Below, one piece after another: positions 9,940-21,699 of a DNA stretch of 64,000 nt. The stretch is from Mytilinidion resinicola. Taxonomy: Eukaryota > Ascomycota > Dothideomycetes > Mytilinidiales > Mytilinidiaceae. The stretch is from the NCBI RefSeq assembly GCF_010093595.1, contig NW_022985448.1:1468593-1532592 (forward strand). Direction: 5' to 3'. Numbering within the stretch: position 1 is the first letter of the stretch; every line of letters begins with the position of its first letter. Under the pieces are notes generated by a model. That model was not told the origin of the DNA. It saw only the letters and a program-made list of their open reading frames with translations, and ran no database searches. Made by a program: the position numbers and the translations under genes.

Positions 9940-11883
9940 TCAAAAGTCCCAGAAGCCCTTGCTCTCCTCCTCCTTCTTCCCGCCCTTCGGCCTCACCGCT
10001 TCATAGTCATCTCCCTCATTGCCAATCCCCCACTGCCGTCCCGCATCCTTGCGCCCACCCATGCCATCGCCCGTGCTCTTGATACCGCGCTCCTTGTTGA
10101 ACTTCACATTCTCCTTCTTCGCCTGCTCGGGGCTGTCCTCATACAAACCCCAGTGCGACTCCAAGCCCTTGATCTGAGCTTTGCGGTCTTCGGTTTGGTG
10201 GCGCTCGATCGGCGCCTTCTTCTCCGCAGTGCCGTTCCCGTTCTCGCCAGCCGGAGCAACCTTCACGGGGACGGGGGAGTCATCGCGCATCTCCCACTGC
10301 GGGCCAAAGTCCTTCTTGCGGATTTCGTTGTTGATGGTGTGGGTGACGTCGCCGAGGGAGCGCTTGTTGTCGCCGCGGGAGACGGGCTTGTCGTCGTCTT
10401 CGAAGCCGTCGTCTTCGGCCTGGTGCACGACGTGGTCGCGGTACAGGCCCATGCCTGCGTTCTGCAGCGTGCCCTTGCCCGAGACGTGCTTCTTCTTGTC
10501 GGCGGCGGGAGTGTTGGAGTCGTCGAATTGGAAGTGGGGGTCGAGGGGACGGGCTTTATGGACGATGGGGCGCTTGATGGGGGATTCTACGTCCTGTGGT
10601 CAGAAACACAGGTTAGCCAGGTGTTCATCAAGACATAGAAGTAAAGAAAGCAACCTCGAATCTAACAAATAAACGGACCTCATCGTCACTCCATCCAAAG
10701 TGGCGCACTGCTTGGGCGGGGATCTTCTCCTTGACTTTCTCAGGCGTAACAAAGTCTTCAAAGTCCCACTGGCTGAAGTGCTTGGACTTTCCAACGGGGC
10801 TGGTCTTCACTGCTGCCTTGGGGGTGTCGTCTTCGGCGTCGCCAATGTTAAAGTGGTTGTACTTCTGCTTGTTGGTCTTGATACCCCTCTCCTTGACGGG
10901 AGTGTGCGCTGCATCCTCGTCTTCCTCGAACAGGCGGCTGGGCTTGAAGTTCTTTCCGGCGCCAGCTTTGGCGGGAATACCGTTCTTGCGGGGGGACGAG
11001 TAGGCGGTGGATTGTGCCGGAGATGGGGCGACATTTTCCTCACCTGCGAATAGCTCAGACCATTCGCGGGGAGGGGGCTTCGCAGATGTCGCGCGCGGTG
11101 CGTTGGACTTGCTGTAGGAGGCGCTCGGCACATTGACATCGCGGGGCTGGAACAGGGACAAACTCGCATGGGGATCACCAGTCGCACTGACAGAGCTCCT
11201 GCTCCTGCCCTCACGGGAACCCGCTCTCGGATTGCCGCTGGTTATCTCAACCGAGGCCGAGTCCTTCGAAGCTGTCGAGCGGCGCGACGAGGCTGCGGAA
11301 GGAGGAGGAGAGCCAGCGGCCGCGGCGCTCAAGGAAATCAGACGCGTCTGGTCCTTTCCATCGCGGATGGGCCAATTGCGGGCGCGGGCGCCGATGACAT
11401 CGATCTGCTTGAGGAGCGAGCCCTGGTCCCAGTAGAGGCGGATCTGCTCGATCTGCCTCTGGGCGTCGAACTGCACGATGTGGACCTAGAGAGAGGAACA
11501 GGTTAGCGAGTGCATGGGGGAAGAATAAATAGATCCACGGCCGCCACAGCCAGCGCCAAAACAAACACACATACCACTGGGAACGTCACAATCCTGTCGG
11601 AGAGGAAGTTGTCGTCAAGTCCCGGCAGATATGCGCCGCCGCCAGAGATGAATTCGATGGTTGTCTCCACGTCGACGCAGAGGCCGTTGCTGCTCTCAAT
11701 CGAGCTCAGCACCTTCTCGCCCTTCTTCTTGAGCTGTTTGTCCTGCGCGCTGAGGTGCTTCACTATGCCGGCGGCATCGTTGACCGTGACGAGGGTGGTG
11801 ATGTAGTGTATCGCAGCGCTGTCGGCGAGCGCACCGGCGGAGGGACTGGCTAGAAAGCGCTGGTATTTTGCGCTGAGCGTCAT
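9940..11883 (-). CDS. NTF2-like domain protein with repeated aromatic-acidic motifs
   Basis: Three exons, 11883-11575, 11485-10679 and 10593-9940, both introns in phase 0, give 589 residues. Residues 1 to about 150 fit an NTF2-like fold: a helical start (MTLSAKYQRFLASPSAGALA), VETTIEFISGGGAYLPGLDD, and a strand reading VHIVQFDAQRQIEQIRLYWD. The rest is disordered and charged. It carries recurring short motifs pairing His/Gln-aromatic with an acidic pair: KHFSQWDFEDF, RHFGWSDDE, PHFQFDDS, PQWEMRDDSP, SHWGLYEDSP and RQWGIGNEGDD. Such proteins are conserved in ascomycetes; a role in RNA or nuclear transport is inferred only from the fold. The start is the first in-frame ATG. The second intron has a slightly weak donor (GTCCGT), but exon lengths sum to whole codons. 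Confidence 0.85.
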
Positions 11884-12792
11884 GGTGGCGTCGCGCTGGT
11901 ATCTCTGTCGTCGCTAAAGAAGGCAAATATCGAATCAAAGGCTGTGGTGATGAAGCTGGCGGAGTATTATGTGGCTGTGGAGTTCTGGCGGAGTGTGAGA
12001 AATGTTGTTGTGGGAGGGTGTGGACAGGAGGGCGCCCAGGAGAGAAGTAAACAGTCCCTGTCGTGAAACTTGAAACGAGGTAGGCGAAATGCAGGCTGGT
12101 GCTCCTGTCGAAAGCGTGGACGGCAAGTCAGGGACGTGTTGCTGCACGTCAATGCAGGGGAAACGCGCCATGGTGTTTTGGCCGAAACCCCGCCCGCGTC
12201 AACATCGTGAAGAGTCTGCTGGGAAGCATTCACTGTATTCCATCTTCTCCTAGACACATCTCACATTGCCACAAGAGAATACACAGGCCGTTAAGACAAC
12301 AACAAGACAGTTGCCACGTCCTGCCCACTAAGCTTCACTAAGTCTGAAACACGCTATGCTAACGACTGCTGGACCCTTGGTAACCACGGGCCTTGAACGC
12401 ACGTGACAAACTGCACCCGCTTGACCGCCCTACTACCTTGCGGGGTAGCCTAATCAGGCACGTATCCCTTGAAATGACTCGTGAAGTCAATTGATTCAGA
12501 CAGTATCAGAATTGACATTGTTGAGCACTCGTCACAGCACGTAAACAATTGGCGAAATAATATAAACAAAGCAAATATCATAGCACTAGACGAATACACG
12601 AGAAACTAAGTAGATAAGAGACATGACAAGTCATCAACCACAATCCTCGCCCCAAGAAGTCGTAAATGCTGTCATTCCTCACAGAGAGCCGCCGCCTGGC
12701 TACTTCTTCCACCATCTCCATTGACAAAAAGGAAAAAAGCTCTGTGAGCGTGGTAGTGTGTGCAGAGATTCCATCTTCAGGTTGGATCCATC
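11884..12792. promoter_or_regulatory. Upstream region of the NTF2-like gene and 3' region of the MFS gene
   Basis: Both neighbours are on the minus strand, so this interval holds the promoter of the NTF2-like gene and the terminator of the MFS gene. No convincing open frame. No TATA box stands out. Confidence 0.4.
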
Positions 12793-14475
12793 TCACAGCT
12801 CGCCATCCGCATCAAAACATGTCTCCCAGCATAGAACCTCAGCCGGGAAATCTCTCTCTACACTCGGGCGTTCCCTTACGAACCAGGCGAGCGCCGCACC
12901 GACCGCGCCAAACGCGACCAATACTGCCCAAAGCGCGTAATTAGTCGTCGCGACGCTGTAGTCGCTGCTGAGATAGAAGCTCGCTCCACTGACCGCGACC
13001 GCAAGCGCCTTGAAGAGGTTGGCGACCTGCATAAGCCCGACCACGGTGCCGGTGGAGAAGGAGTCAGGCGTTGTGTTGAGAATGAGGAGTGCCACAAGGA
13101 CGGAAGCGGAACCGGCGAGAGCGTGCTTGATGAGGATAGCCGCGGTAGAGATGAGCGCAGTGAGAGAGGGTGAAAAGGCGACAATGATCGCCAACAACGG
13201 GGTAACTATGTACACCGCGGGGAAAAGCATGCTGAGCGCGCGGTAGGGCGATAGCAGTCCCATCTTCTCGACAGCGGTAGGGATCGTACGGAGGATGCAA
13301 AGCCCGGCAACGCCGCGCACAAGTAGGACGGTGAGGCCGAGCCAGGAGCATGGGATCCCAAGGCCGCCATGCGAAGTGCTGCTGTGGCCGAGGTGAGGAA
13401 GGAGGGTGTCGAAGACGGAGGCATGGAGGGAGAGGAGCGAGAAGGAAGAAATGAGGACCAGGAGGGAGGGCGCGCGGAGGAAGGCGGAGATGGAGATCGG
13501 GAGAGGTCGGGGAGTATCGAGGTCGACGATGTGGATGGAGGGGGAGAGAAGGTCTTGGTTGAGGAAGGCGGCTTTTTCGGAGTCGATATCAATTGCGAGA
13601 GGCTTGCTTGGTTGCATTGGGAGGGTCTATGACTGTTAATATATGGGTAGTTATAGGATGGCGGAGAGAAGCTTACCTCGTTCAGCATGATGCAGCTGGT
13701 GACAGCAATGAGGAAGACCAGACTTCCGCAAGTAATCTGGCTGCTGAGAATCGGGAATTGCTGCCAGATGGCTCCCGTAGCTTCAATGCTTCCTGAGACC
13801 ATGCCCTGCATGATAGGTCCAATTGATCCGCAAAGAGCAATCAATGGCAACCTCGCCACGTTCTTAGCCCTCTCGGCATGTCCAACACTGATATCCCCGA
13901 TCATGGTCAATGTTGTAACCACAATAGTCGAGCTGGACAACCCAGCAACGAAGCGGAAGATCGTGCAGCTGACGACATCCGTAGCAAAGCCCATGCCGAG
14001 ACAGCAGAAGCTCATGGCGAACAGTCCCATCAACGCTACAGGCCTTCGTCCAATACGGTCGGCCAGGTATCCCCAGAAGATTCCAGCGGTGCCACCAAAG
14101 GCATAGGCACAGTCGAGGATGCTGCGGAGGTAGGAGGTGGAGAGGCTGCCGCAGAAGTCTTCGTTGGAGATGAGCATCTTGAGTTGAGGTTGGAGGCTCG
14201 AGGCCATGATACTGTCCAACATGGTCATTAGCACCAACCCATAATCATTGATCAAGGAGGGATTGGTTTACTCACGCCTCAGCCAAGAAGATGACATATA
14301 TCAACGTCAACTGCCTCTGCTTCCTCTTCGCAGGCGCCGCCTCGATCGTGACGTTGTACTCCTCCATGTCCTCTTCGTCGGTATCGTAATCCTCCTCATT
14401 CAGCTCCACCTTGTCATACTTCCCCAAATCCTTCACCGGAATCAACGACCGCGTGCGTCTGTGAAAGCCCAACAT
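12793..14475 (-). CDS. Major facilitator superfamily transporter
   Basis: Three exons, 14475-14276, 14211-13677 and 13626-12793, give 522 residues; introns are 64 and 50 bp. The N-terminus is acidic and cytosolic (KYDKVELNEEDYDTDEED). Then come membrane segments starting LTLIYVIFLAEAIMASSLQ. The MFS signature GYLADRIGRRPVALMGLFAM lies between helices 2 and 3, and GLSSSTIVVTTLTMIGDIS follows. A central loop with acidic and Ser-rich sequence precedes the second bundle of six helices (LGLTVLLVRGVAGLCILRTI, ALSMLFPAVYIVTPLLAIIV). It resembles yeast Ycr023c and plant ZIFL-type drug/zinc facilitators, but the substrate cannot be read from sequence. Splice joins keep the conserved FLAEAIMAS intact. 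Confidence 0.9.
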
Positions 14476-15545
14476 GTTCAAAAAAAGGTGAAACGGTATA
14501 CAGCCAACGGTATACTTCTGACAAACGCGAGCTTGCTTCGAGTTTGGTGAGGTTCAGGAGATCCGCGAGCCAGCGCGTGTAGGTGATATGCAAGGACAGT
14601 GGTGGTCGCGATGACCAAAGTGGGTGATGAAAGAGTGAGAAGAAAGTCCTACGGACGTTCAAGAGAGCGACGAGCCTCGAAACAGAGGGCGAAGAGAGTG
14701 GAACATGAGGGGACGGCCGTCTAGGTCTGGTCAAACAGGTAGCAAGGGTTGCACCGAAATGGATGGACGCAGCGAGGGTCCAAGCTGTTTCGTATTGGGC
14801 GCCACTCGGTCAGCGCCAGGGGAAGCAGCGAATGAGCGCGAAGGAGCCTGCACACCATCCAGTCTGGCGTGGCACTAGCGATACGCCCCGACATTTTGCG
14901 TGAACGAGCTGCGGACGGCTGGCCTGATCAACTGCGACACCGCCGGGCGAGTGTTACAAGACGGCGAGAATTGTACCGGCGAGGCCGATTCGCTGCTCTC
15001 CGGTTCCAAAGTCAACCTATTTAGATATGAATGTTGCGGGAGAAAGAACAGCGGCAACCTAATTTACTGACGTCCGCGGCTCCGGCGTTCGCGTAGAATA
15101 CCGCTCCAGCTAGCTTGGGCGTTGTTTATCGTATCGAATGAGGGCCACTCCCAACATCGTAGGATCGCCAATCGCAATTCGAGCTGAGGGACGAATGAGG
15201 GGATAGAATGTATGATGTCACACTGTGCAGACCTTTGAATGGTGTGGGCGTGGTAATAGTTCATAGGAGGATGTCGTGTATATCTGCATTCCTCTACCAA
15301 GAGACCACATCACGTGTTTGAATGCTTGCGAATTGATAGAGCTTCTTCAATCAAGTCGCTTTCTAAAACTAAAGCTATCACACTACAGTATGTACATCAT
15401 ACCAAATTTTCATCACATCATCAAGGTTGTAACCCAAACAGTCAACCAACCACCCTGGGTATCCACACCAAAAGCGCTATACAACGCACATCCACCCCGT
15501 CTAACTCGTATCCCCATTTTGAATTGGAAAGGGAAGCTGCAAGCC
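14476..15545. other. Intergenic region between MFS and regulator genes
   Basis: Contains the promoter of the MFS gene and the 3' end of the regulator gene. Open frames on both strands are short or Ser/Arg-rich and not supported. Confidence 0.45.
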
Positions 15546-17940
15546 TCAACCCATACTCGTCGGCGTATCCCCGCCTAAACTCTCGCTCGCAAACTGCTCA
15601 AATGGCTCGTTGGCAAACCCTTGGAAACTGAGACTCGCACTCGAGTTCAATCGCGACAAATTTCCAACTCCTTGCCCATCCCCGGTCATATCTACGTCTG
15701 CCCCTCTCATCTGCTGCCGCTGCGGTGCTGGTGGTACGCCAGACATGCTGACCTGGCTTTGCGCAAGACTCGGTTTCTCCGCTAGGTTGTTCAGCATGGT
15801 TCTCGACGCATCTAACATCTGAACGGCGTAGTCTAGGAATTCCGCCCGCTTAGCGCTGACGGACAAGGTCCAGCGATACTCCCGTAAGCGGGTTTTATAG
15901 AACTCGGCTTCCTCATGTGCAGGCGCTGTGGCCCAGAGGAGCGACCCAAAGGTGCCAATGAGTGTGAAGTTTATTTTGGAGGCAAAATACCAAAAGGCCT
16001 GCAGGTGCTCTGGTTTGAGGCGGTTGACAAAATCCATAGCGGAGATAAGCCGGGTTTTAGCTGCCGAGCGGCAGATGTAGAGAAGGTAGGGATCTGAGGT
16101 CATTGGGTCGATGGATTGCACTATGCGGCGATGTAGGGTGATTTCGGTGGCGAAGTAGGCTAGATGGAGGTACCCAGTGGTGGAGAGCCGGTTGGAGGAA
16201 GAGTTGTCCATGCGCGTCGAGGCTGGAAGTTTTGCGAACCACTCTTTGAGCTTAATTTGAACCGGCTTCGCTCGTTCGAGGATCAGCCGTGTAGAGTTCT
16301 TGCCTGCGTTGGCGAAGTCTTGGATGGCGACTTGAGTGTAGAAGGTATCCATTACCTCAGCCATGATGGCCGTTAGTGCGATCATCTGAGCAAATAGGAT
16401 GAGACCTTTTTCGTTCTCGCTCATGTCATCTTCACTCTCTTCTCGTTTCGTCTCGTAGCCATCGCCTTCTTCCTTGAAGTCTTCATCGGAGATGGGCTTG
16501 ACGGCCCAGTTGGCACTAAAGATGTGAGATGGACGGCCATGGATTAACGAGCTCCACTTGTCTTGCATATATAATGCCCAAGCGATTCGTTTTCTGAGCC
16601 CACGCTCCCATAGCGGTATTGACCACGTGGAGCAGTCGAGATGGAGACCAAGTTCTTGGCCAATGGCGACCAATTGGGTAGTCAGACTCCATGAATCCGC
16701 TTCTGGTCTTTGCAGCAGTAGTAGGCCGGCTTGAATGGTGGAGAGTTTTGGTCGCTCCATAGCGACGGAGAGCGCTTTTGACGCAATGGCTTCCAGACGG
16801 CTTGCATCCGGTTTTGGGTAGGGCGCGAGGTTGGAATCAAAGGACCACCAGTTCAGCGCCAGTATATACATGCCGGCAATGAGTGGTGGGGAGAAGGTTC
16901 GATCACCAATCCGATGTCGTTCGATAAACAAGTGCTTTTGGATAATCGGAAAACTGGGGTGGACGGTACGAAAGTAAATATCAATCAAAGCAGGGCCATG
17001 GGGGTGCACGATCTGCTCAATCGCGTTGAAGGCCTCGGTGTCATCCCCATAGTCTTGAGTATTTTCGTCAGGCAACATGATGAAACATTCATGATCATTT
17101 ACTCTCCTTAGCGTCCCCAAGTCAAACTTGCTTTCGTTACGGGAATCAAAATGAGAAAGACCGATAAGGAGTGAGTCAAACGGAGTGGTGAGACCAATGT
17201 ATCTGCTATGCTGTCGTCGCTGCAGGCCCAAGGTTTCTCCAAGGGCGGTGGTGTCCCTGCTGTTGAAAGAGTGTTGTTGAGGGCGTTGAGGGAGGGGGCT
17301 TGGCGCGGTGGCTGTTATCGTGGGTGTCGGGAGCGCTAGCGGAGGCGGCTCTGCGTCCACGGATCTGCTCCGATTCGGTCAGCCATGACATACAGGGTCT
17401 ATATCGACGTCAAGAACAAGAGAACAACTGCTACGTGTCGACAATATGCCGTGCGATCTTTGGTATCGACACGCGGTGCCAGGGTTGATCTGGTCTTACC
17501 TCCCCCTACATATATCGAAGCAGCTAGTCGAAGATGTGGTCTTGTAGGTCTTCTTTATATTACGATAGATTGGACCTTGCTTACCTCTTCTTTTGACTGC
17601 CGTTGTTCCCGCTATCGTCTTTCTTTAGGTCGCTGGTAACCTTCCTCTTCCGCGGCTGCGGACTCTGCACAAAGGTGCACTCCTGCTTGTGGAAATCACA
17701 CAGCACACAAAGGACAGCACCCTCGTGTATAACACAACGACTCTTCCTCCTTCGGCAAGCGTCACAGGGTCGTTCCCTTCTCGTGCGGATGTTGGCAACG
17801 GGGCCAACGGAGGAAACGGGCTTTGCTTGCACCAAGTTCTCCTTCCCCGACGGCGAGCGCTTTTGTTTGGGTTTGGCGGCGGCGATAGGGATAGGAGTGG
17901 GACGTGGCATGGCAGGCTGGATGGCTACGGCGGTCGTCAT
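15546..17940 (-). CDS. Zn2Cys6 transcription factor, possibly TamA/Dal81 type
   Basis: Two exons, 17940-17585 and 17364-15546, with a 220 bp intron, give 724 residues. The binuclear zinc cluster is near residues 55-85: CDACRRRKSRC, then CVLCDFHKQEC, followed by the basic stretch QSPQPRKRKV. The second exon carries the fungal transcription factor domain (LIDIYFRTVHPSFPIIQKH, LNWWSFDSN, then GLHLDCSTWSIPLWERGLRK) and a Gln/Ser-rich tail. The length and the HPSFPI...LALNWW pattern suggest the TamA/Dal81 co-activators of nitrogen catabolism, but this is from memory and unverified. The start is the first in-frame ATG (MTTAVAIQP). The zinc cluster lies entirely in exon 1. Confidence 0.88.
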
Positions 17941-20299
17941 ATCGATCGAGTAACTGCACAGCGGGAATATGGTTCGTTCAAGATAAGGATGCGTCTCGTC
18001 GCAGTTAGACACACAACCCCGGTCCTAGATTCTGCGGGTAAGCCGTTGTTAGTGCCCGCCGAGAAAGAGGGACGACGATGCAGCACTCACCAGTCACACG
18101 ACGGTGTCTGGGCGAAGTCGCCAGATCGGGTGGACCAACGCTTATCGCGTGGGAGCTGGCAGAGGCTCAGGTCCCGTCCGGCAAAAGGAAAGCGTGGATG
18201 AGGTAATGAGGGGTGCGAACGGTGAGGCAGAGCGATTTTTAGGGACCGAGATTGCCAGTAATGGCCTGGAGAAGGATGAGGTGGTGAATGCTGCGTGCCG
18301 TCATTGAGTCCCGAGCTGGAGGGACGAGGCGGGAGGTTCTAGGGAGGGCCGCAGTCAGAGGGCGTGAGCGTCGCACATGGCCTGGGGGAGGAGTCTGGGA
18401 AAGTGCCGAGCAGCGTGTCCAGGAGTCTTTTGAGGGCGCTGAACGTGAACATGTCGAAGTACAAGCGCTGGAAGCCCTTACGTGATGGGAAAGCTGTGAG
18501 AGGCGTTTGGGGTTAGGCGCATCCTCAGATCTCCCGAGCTGTGTAGTGTTCCGGACGACATTGTGATAAGGAACGCGAACAGCGAATCACGGCAGGGCGG
18601 AGCCCCCACAGAGAGGTCAGGTCGTGTGCGACCATGTCTGCTGCCGTAAAAATATCTGTCAGGGCATCGCAGCAGCAGATAGGCATCCCTGCTGTGCCAC
18701 CAGCGCTGCGCAGCCCGATATCCAGACTCCACCAGCCATCGTCCTCGCCAGCGACATCGCAGCCTCCGCTGCACCAAATCGCTGCAGTCGTATCCAGTAC
18801 CTAACGGGAATGCCCGGTACCACCCACCCTGCCAGCCTGTCCCGTCTCCAGTGACTGTGGAGCCTCTGGATTCTCGAGCCCAGAAGGTGCCCTTTCATGC
18901 GAGTACACTGGCGGTCATGCGAGAGATTTCCCTCATGCAAGACCACATGCAAGACCACATGCAAGAAACCTCATGCGCAGACTGCCCCATCCGACGACAG
19001 TCCTCGATTGGCCACAGGCAGCCACGGCTCATATATTGCATTTTCCCTCAGGCTTTGCAACAGCACACGACCATCGTGGGTTTGACATTATTGGGCTTCC
19101 ATCCTGAGTGCATCCAGACTTCACCGATAGCTGCAGCTCGTTCTCGTGACGGCTGATGCGGGCTCAAGTCGGCCTGGCATGTCACTGCCGAGCAAGTATA
19201 CACCAAGTAAAGAGCCAGAGATATCCATGTTCCGCTTGTCCTTCCCTGGAGCCGGAGTATACAGTACGTACTGGAAACGGTTGCGCGATTCATGACGTCG
19301 AGTCGTTGAGGTGGTCGCTGAATAGTAATCGCCAACGGCTGAATCGTGGTTGGTTGTGGAGTTGGGGTCTGGATAAGGTACGTCACGTGTCTGATTCCAT
19401 TGTTAAAGAAGAGGAAGTTGCACCGTTCTAGATGGTGGTAGTATAGGGGTCTTCTTCCGCTCTTCGTCCCATGGATGAAGACTCCTCAAATGCTTCAGAT
19501 AAGACACCAAACGCTTAGTGTAGCTGTGTTACCATCCATCGTTTTTCACTCAAGCTTTTATCAATCCATCAATTTCATCTTCTGTCATTTCTTCGATCTG
19601 AGACCATCAAATCTTGGCTCGATCCCCGCCATCTCCGCCAAGTTAGGGGTCAGTCCAGATCTTTGGGCCCCAACGCTGAGGAATCTGGGGTAAGTGGCAC
19701 GTGTAATCACGTAATTTTTGACGCCATAACCTTCTCCTCACCCAAAACTATGACGAGGTGATTTCTTACGATGCAAGACGATCTAGGCCTTTCACAATGC
19801 TCTAAGCTGTGCATCACTTGATCTGGTCACTCTAGGTACCAAAAAGTTCCCAGCTTTCATCCTTGTTATCCTCCGCTCTTTCATACCGTACAGACTTCAT
19901 TCATCAATAGACACATCTAGTCCAACACAGTAAGGCACAGCCTAACTGAGGCTTATTTAATAGTGCGACTGACGTTTAGAAGTCTGAATGCTTCTCTCTC
20001 TTAGTCACACTGCTCATCCCAAGTAAAGGGAAGTCTTGACACATACGTCACGTGCTGAACGTCCGCAAACCGGAAGCCCCGGATCGTCTGGGGGTATGCG
20101 AACGCACTGCCTGGAGTCTACCAAGACTTGCATCTTTGGACGAGGTAGTAAACCAAAAGGCTAAGGCAGAGACACCAAGTATCGTAGTTGGTATTGAAGT
20201 GCAGGCATATCTAGCTCTCCACAGAAAAGTTCAACGTCGAATTGCCACGCCCCAACCTCCACCTCGTAGCCCCCGCTTCCCCACCATTCAATTTATCTA
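17941..20299. promoter_or_regulatory. Long region upstream of the regulator, no gene supported
   Basis: About 2.3 kb. The minus-strand regulator starts at its left edge, so the adjoining purine-rich plus strand (17950-18470) is presumably its promoter and leader. A short direct repeat of CATGCAAGACCA occurs at 18930-18965. The plus-strand frame at 20052-20300 (82 codons) is not recognisable. Confidence 0.4.
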
Positions 20300-20743
20300 G
20301 ACCAGGAGAGTTCGACGTTTTGGTTCAATCAACCGATCACGGCATCTGCAGATCTTGGATCCGAGTGAGCAGTAGAAGTGCGTGAAAACGTTGAGGGCAG
20401 TATCATCGTCAATGTGGGGGAAGCGTTGTCGCATTTTACGGACGGGCATCTGAAATTAATGATTCATCGCACTGTTAAGCCGCGAAGAGACCAAGTAAAT
20501 TTAAGGCGGTAGAGTAGTGTCAAATGATAATGCAACTTGATTGACTAACAGGGTATCAATAGACGCATCTCGGGCTTCTATTTCGTGCGGACACTCGACG
20601 TGTGCCCGTCAACGCCTCCCGAGAGCGACGTTCTCAACGGACGATGGCATCAGACCTTTGCTGAGGCGATGGCGCAGTATGCGTCTGCGTGTGGTATGAA
20701 GGGTTCAGAAGAGTGGAAGAAGATCCGCCGTCTTCATAAATGA
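20300..20743 (+). pseudogene. Degraded 2-oxoglutarate/Fe(II) oxygenase, C-terminal part
   Basis: Pieces of an isopenicillin-N-synthase-like oxygenase can be read in order but in different frames. They are STFWFNQPITA near 20317, then LQILDPSEQ with a TAG directly after it, then IIVNVGEALSHFTDGHLK and MIHRTVKPRRDQ near 20400-20500. A possible intron with branch CTAAC and acceptor CAATAG follows, then RRISGFYFVRTLDVCPSTP at 20565 onward, ending at the TGA at 20741-20743. The HRT histidine of the iron site is kept. The upstream HxD half is absent. At least two frame changes and one stop show it is dead. It overlaps the 3' end of the convergent kinase gene by ten bases. Confidence 0.6.
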
Positions 20744-21699
20744 AATCTTTCAACCGATGAACCGGATGATAGTGTTTCCGATGAACAGGACGACGGCGTC
20801 GTCCCGCATTTCCGCTGGTATCGATAGCCGTACTGTGTCGGGGTCCGATGCGACTCAATGGCTTCCAAAACATCTTCTATTCTCCGGCCGATCTGCTCCT
20901 TTCTGTCGGCTTCGATAGCATCCAAAACCTCTCTCATAGTCGCATACTCCAAGTTCCAGCACTTCCGAATGACCTCCGCTAGGATCGGAAGGCAACTTGT
21001 ATCAGGCATTTCTCTCTTTTGTATCCTCCTCCTGACCTCCGCCCAGTCATTGGCGTGCTCCAGCTCCACAAAGGGGTCGTGGCCTTGGATCATGGCATAC
21101 ATAGCAGAGCCCAGAGCAAAGATTTCTGACTGCACGGTGATCTTCATACCCTTGCCCTTGTTGCAGTCATCGTCGCCGGGTTCAAAGAGTCGATGAGAGT
21201 AGCGATAGCAGGACCACGATCTCGAACCGTCAATCGATGCGCCTGCGAAGTCCGCAACTTTTAGGTCTAGGTTTGAGTCTAGCAGAAAGTTGGAACAATG
21301 GATATCTGCATGCAACACGCCGCACGAATGCGCAAACGACAGAGCCTCTGCTGCCTGGCGCGCCCAGCGGTAGATGTGTTCTGGAGGCGGCGGTGATTGC
21401 TCGACCATATTGCAGAGCCAGAGGTGGTCCCGCAGGTTGCCCTTTTCCGCGAATTCAAGGATAAGTCCGCCGGGATGGTTTTGGTCGATGCCATAGTATC
21501 TCGGGATGGTAGAGGGTGCTTTCCGGGCTGCGAAGCGCTCGTAGGCGATCTTCTCGGCGATGAAATTTGTGTTTTGGCATATCTCCAAGGATACCTTGCA
21601 TACTTTTTTCGTGCCAGGCACTCGGTAGACCGTGGATGTGTAGCCTCTGTCGTCGAGGAGCTCGAAGGAGCTTTGGGAGCTGAGCGTGCTTTCAGACAT
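20734..21699 (-). CDS. Protein kinase-like protein with variant catalytic motifs
   Basis: An intronless frame of 321 residues. A Ser-rich N-terminus leads into the kinase small lobe (GYTSTVYRVPGTKKVCKVSL, with the likely ATP-site lysine in VCKVS). A hinge region follows (GLILEFAEKGNLRDHLWLCN), then the catalytic loop HADIHCSNFLL, where HRD is HAD with the aspartate and asparagine kept. The magnesium loop is VADFAGASI, i.e. DFAG in place of DFG. The activation region lacks a clear APE motif; FALGSAMYAMIQGHDPF matches the helix-F segment. Such small kinases are common in ascomycetes and their substrates are unknown. The key Lys, Asp, Asn and Asp all seem present, so activity is possible. The tail is Ser/Cys-rich. 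Confidence 0.85.
   Translation of the reverse strand: MSESTLSSQSSFELLDDRGYTSTVYRVPGTKKVCKVSLEICQNTNFIAEKIAYERFAARKAPSTIPRYYGIDQNHPGGLILEFAEKGNLRDHLWLCNMVEQSPPPPEHIYRWARQAAEALSFAHSCGVLHADIHCSNFLLDSNLDLKVADFAGASIDGSRSWSCYRYSHRLFEPGDDDCNKGKGMKITVQSEIFALGSAMYAMIQGHDPFVELEHANDWAEVRRRIQKREMPDTSCLPILAEVIRKCWNLEYATMREVLDAIEADRKEQIGRRIEDVLEAIESHRTPTQYGYRYQRKCGTTPSSCSSETLSSGSSVERFHL

Noticed and set aside
10153..11435. Long Val/Leu-rich and Ser-rich plus-strand frames
   Set aside because: Antisense shadows of the NTF2-like gene with biased third-base composition.
18888..18970. CRISPR-like short repeats (CATGCAAGACCA)
   Set aside because: Two or three overlapping copies without spacers in a fungal genome; a simple local duplication.
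20052..20300. 82-codon plus-strand frame as the N-terminal exon of the oxygenase pseudogene
   Set aside because: Its sequence has no oxygenase motif and no splice site linking it to the later fragments.
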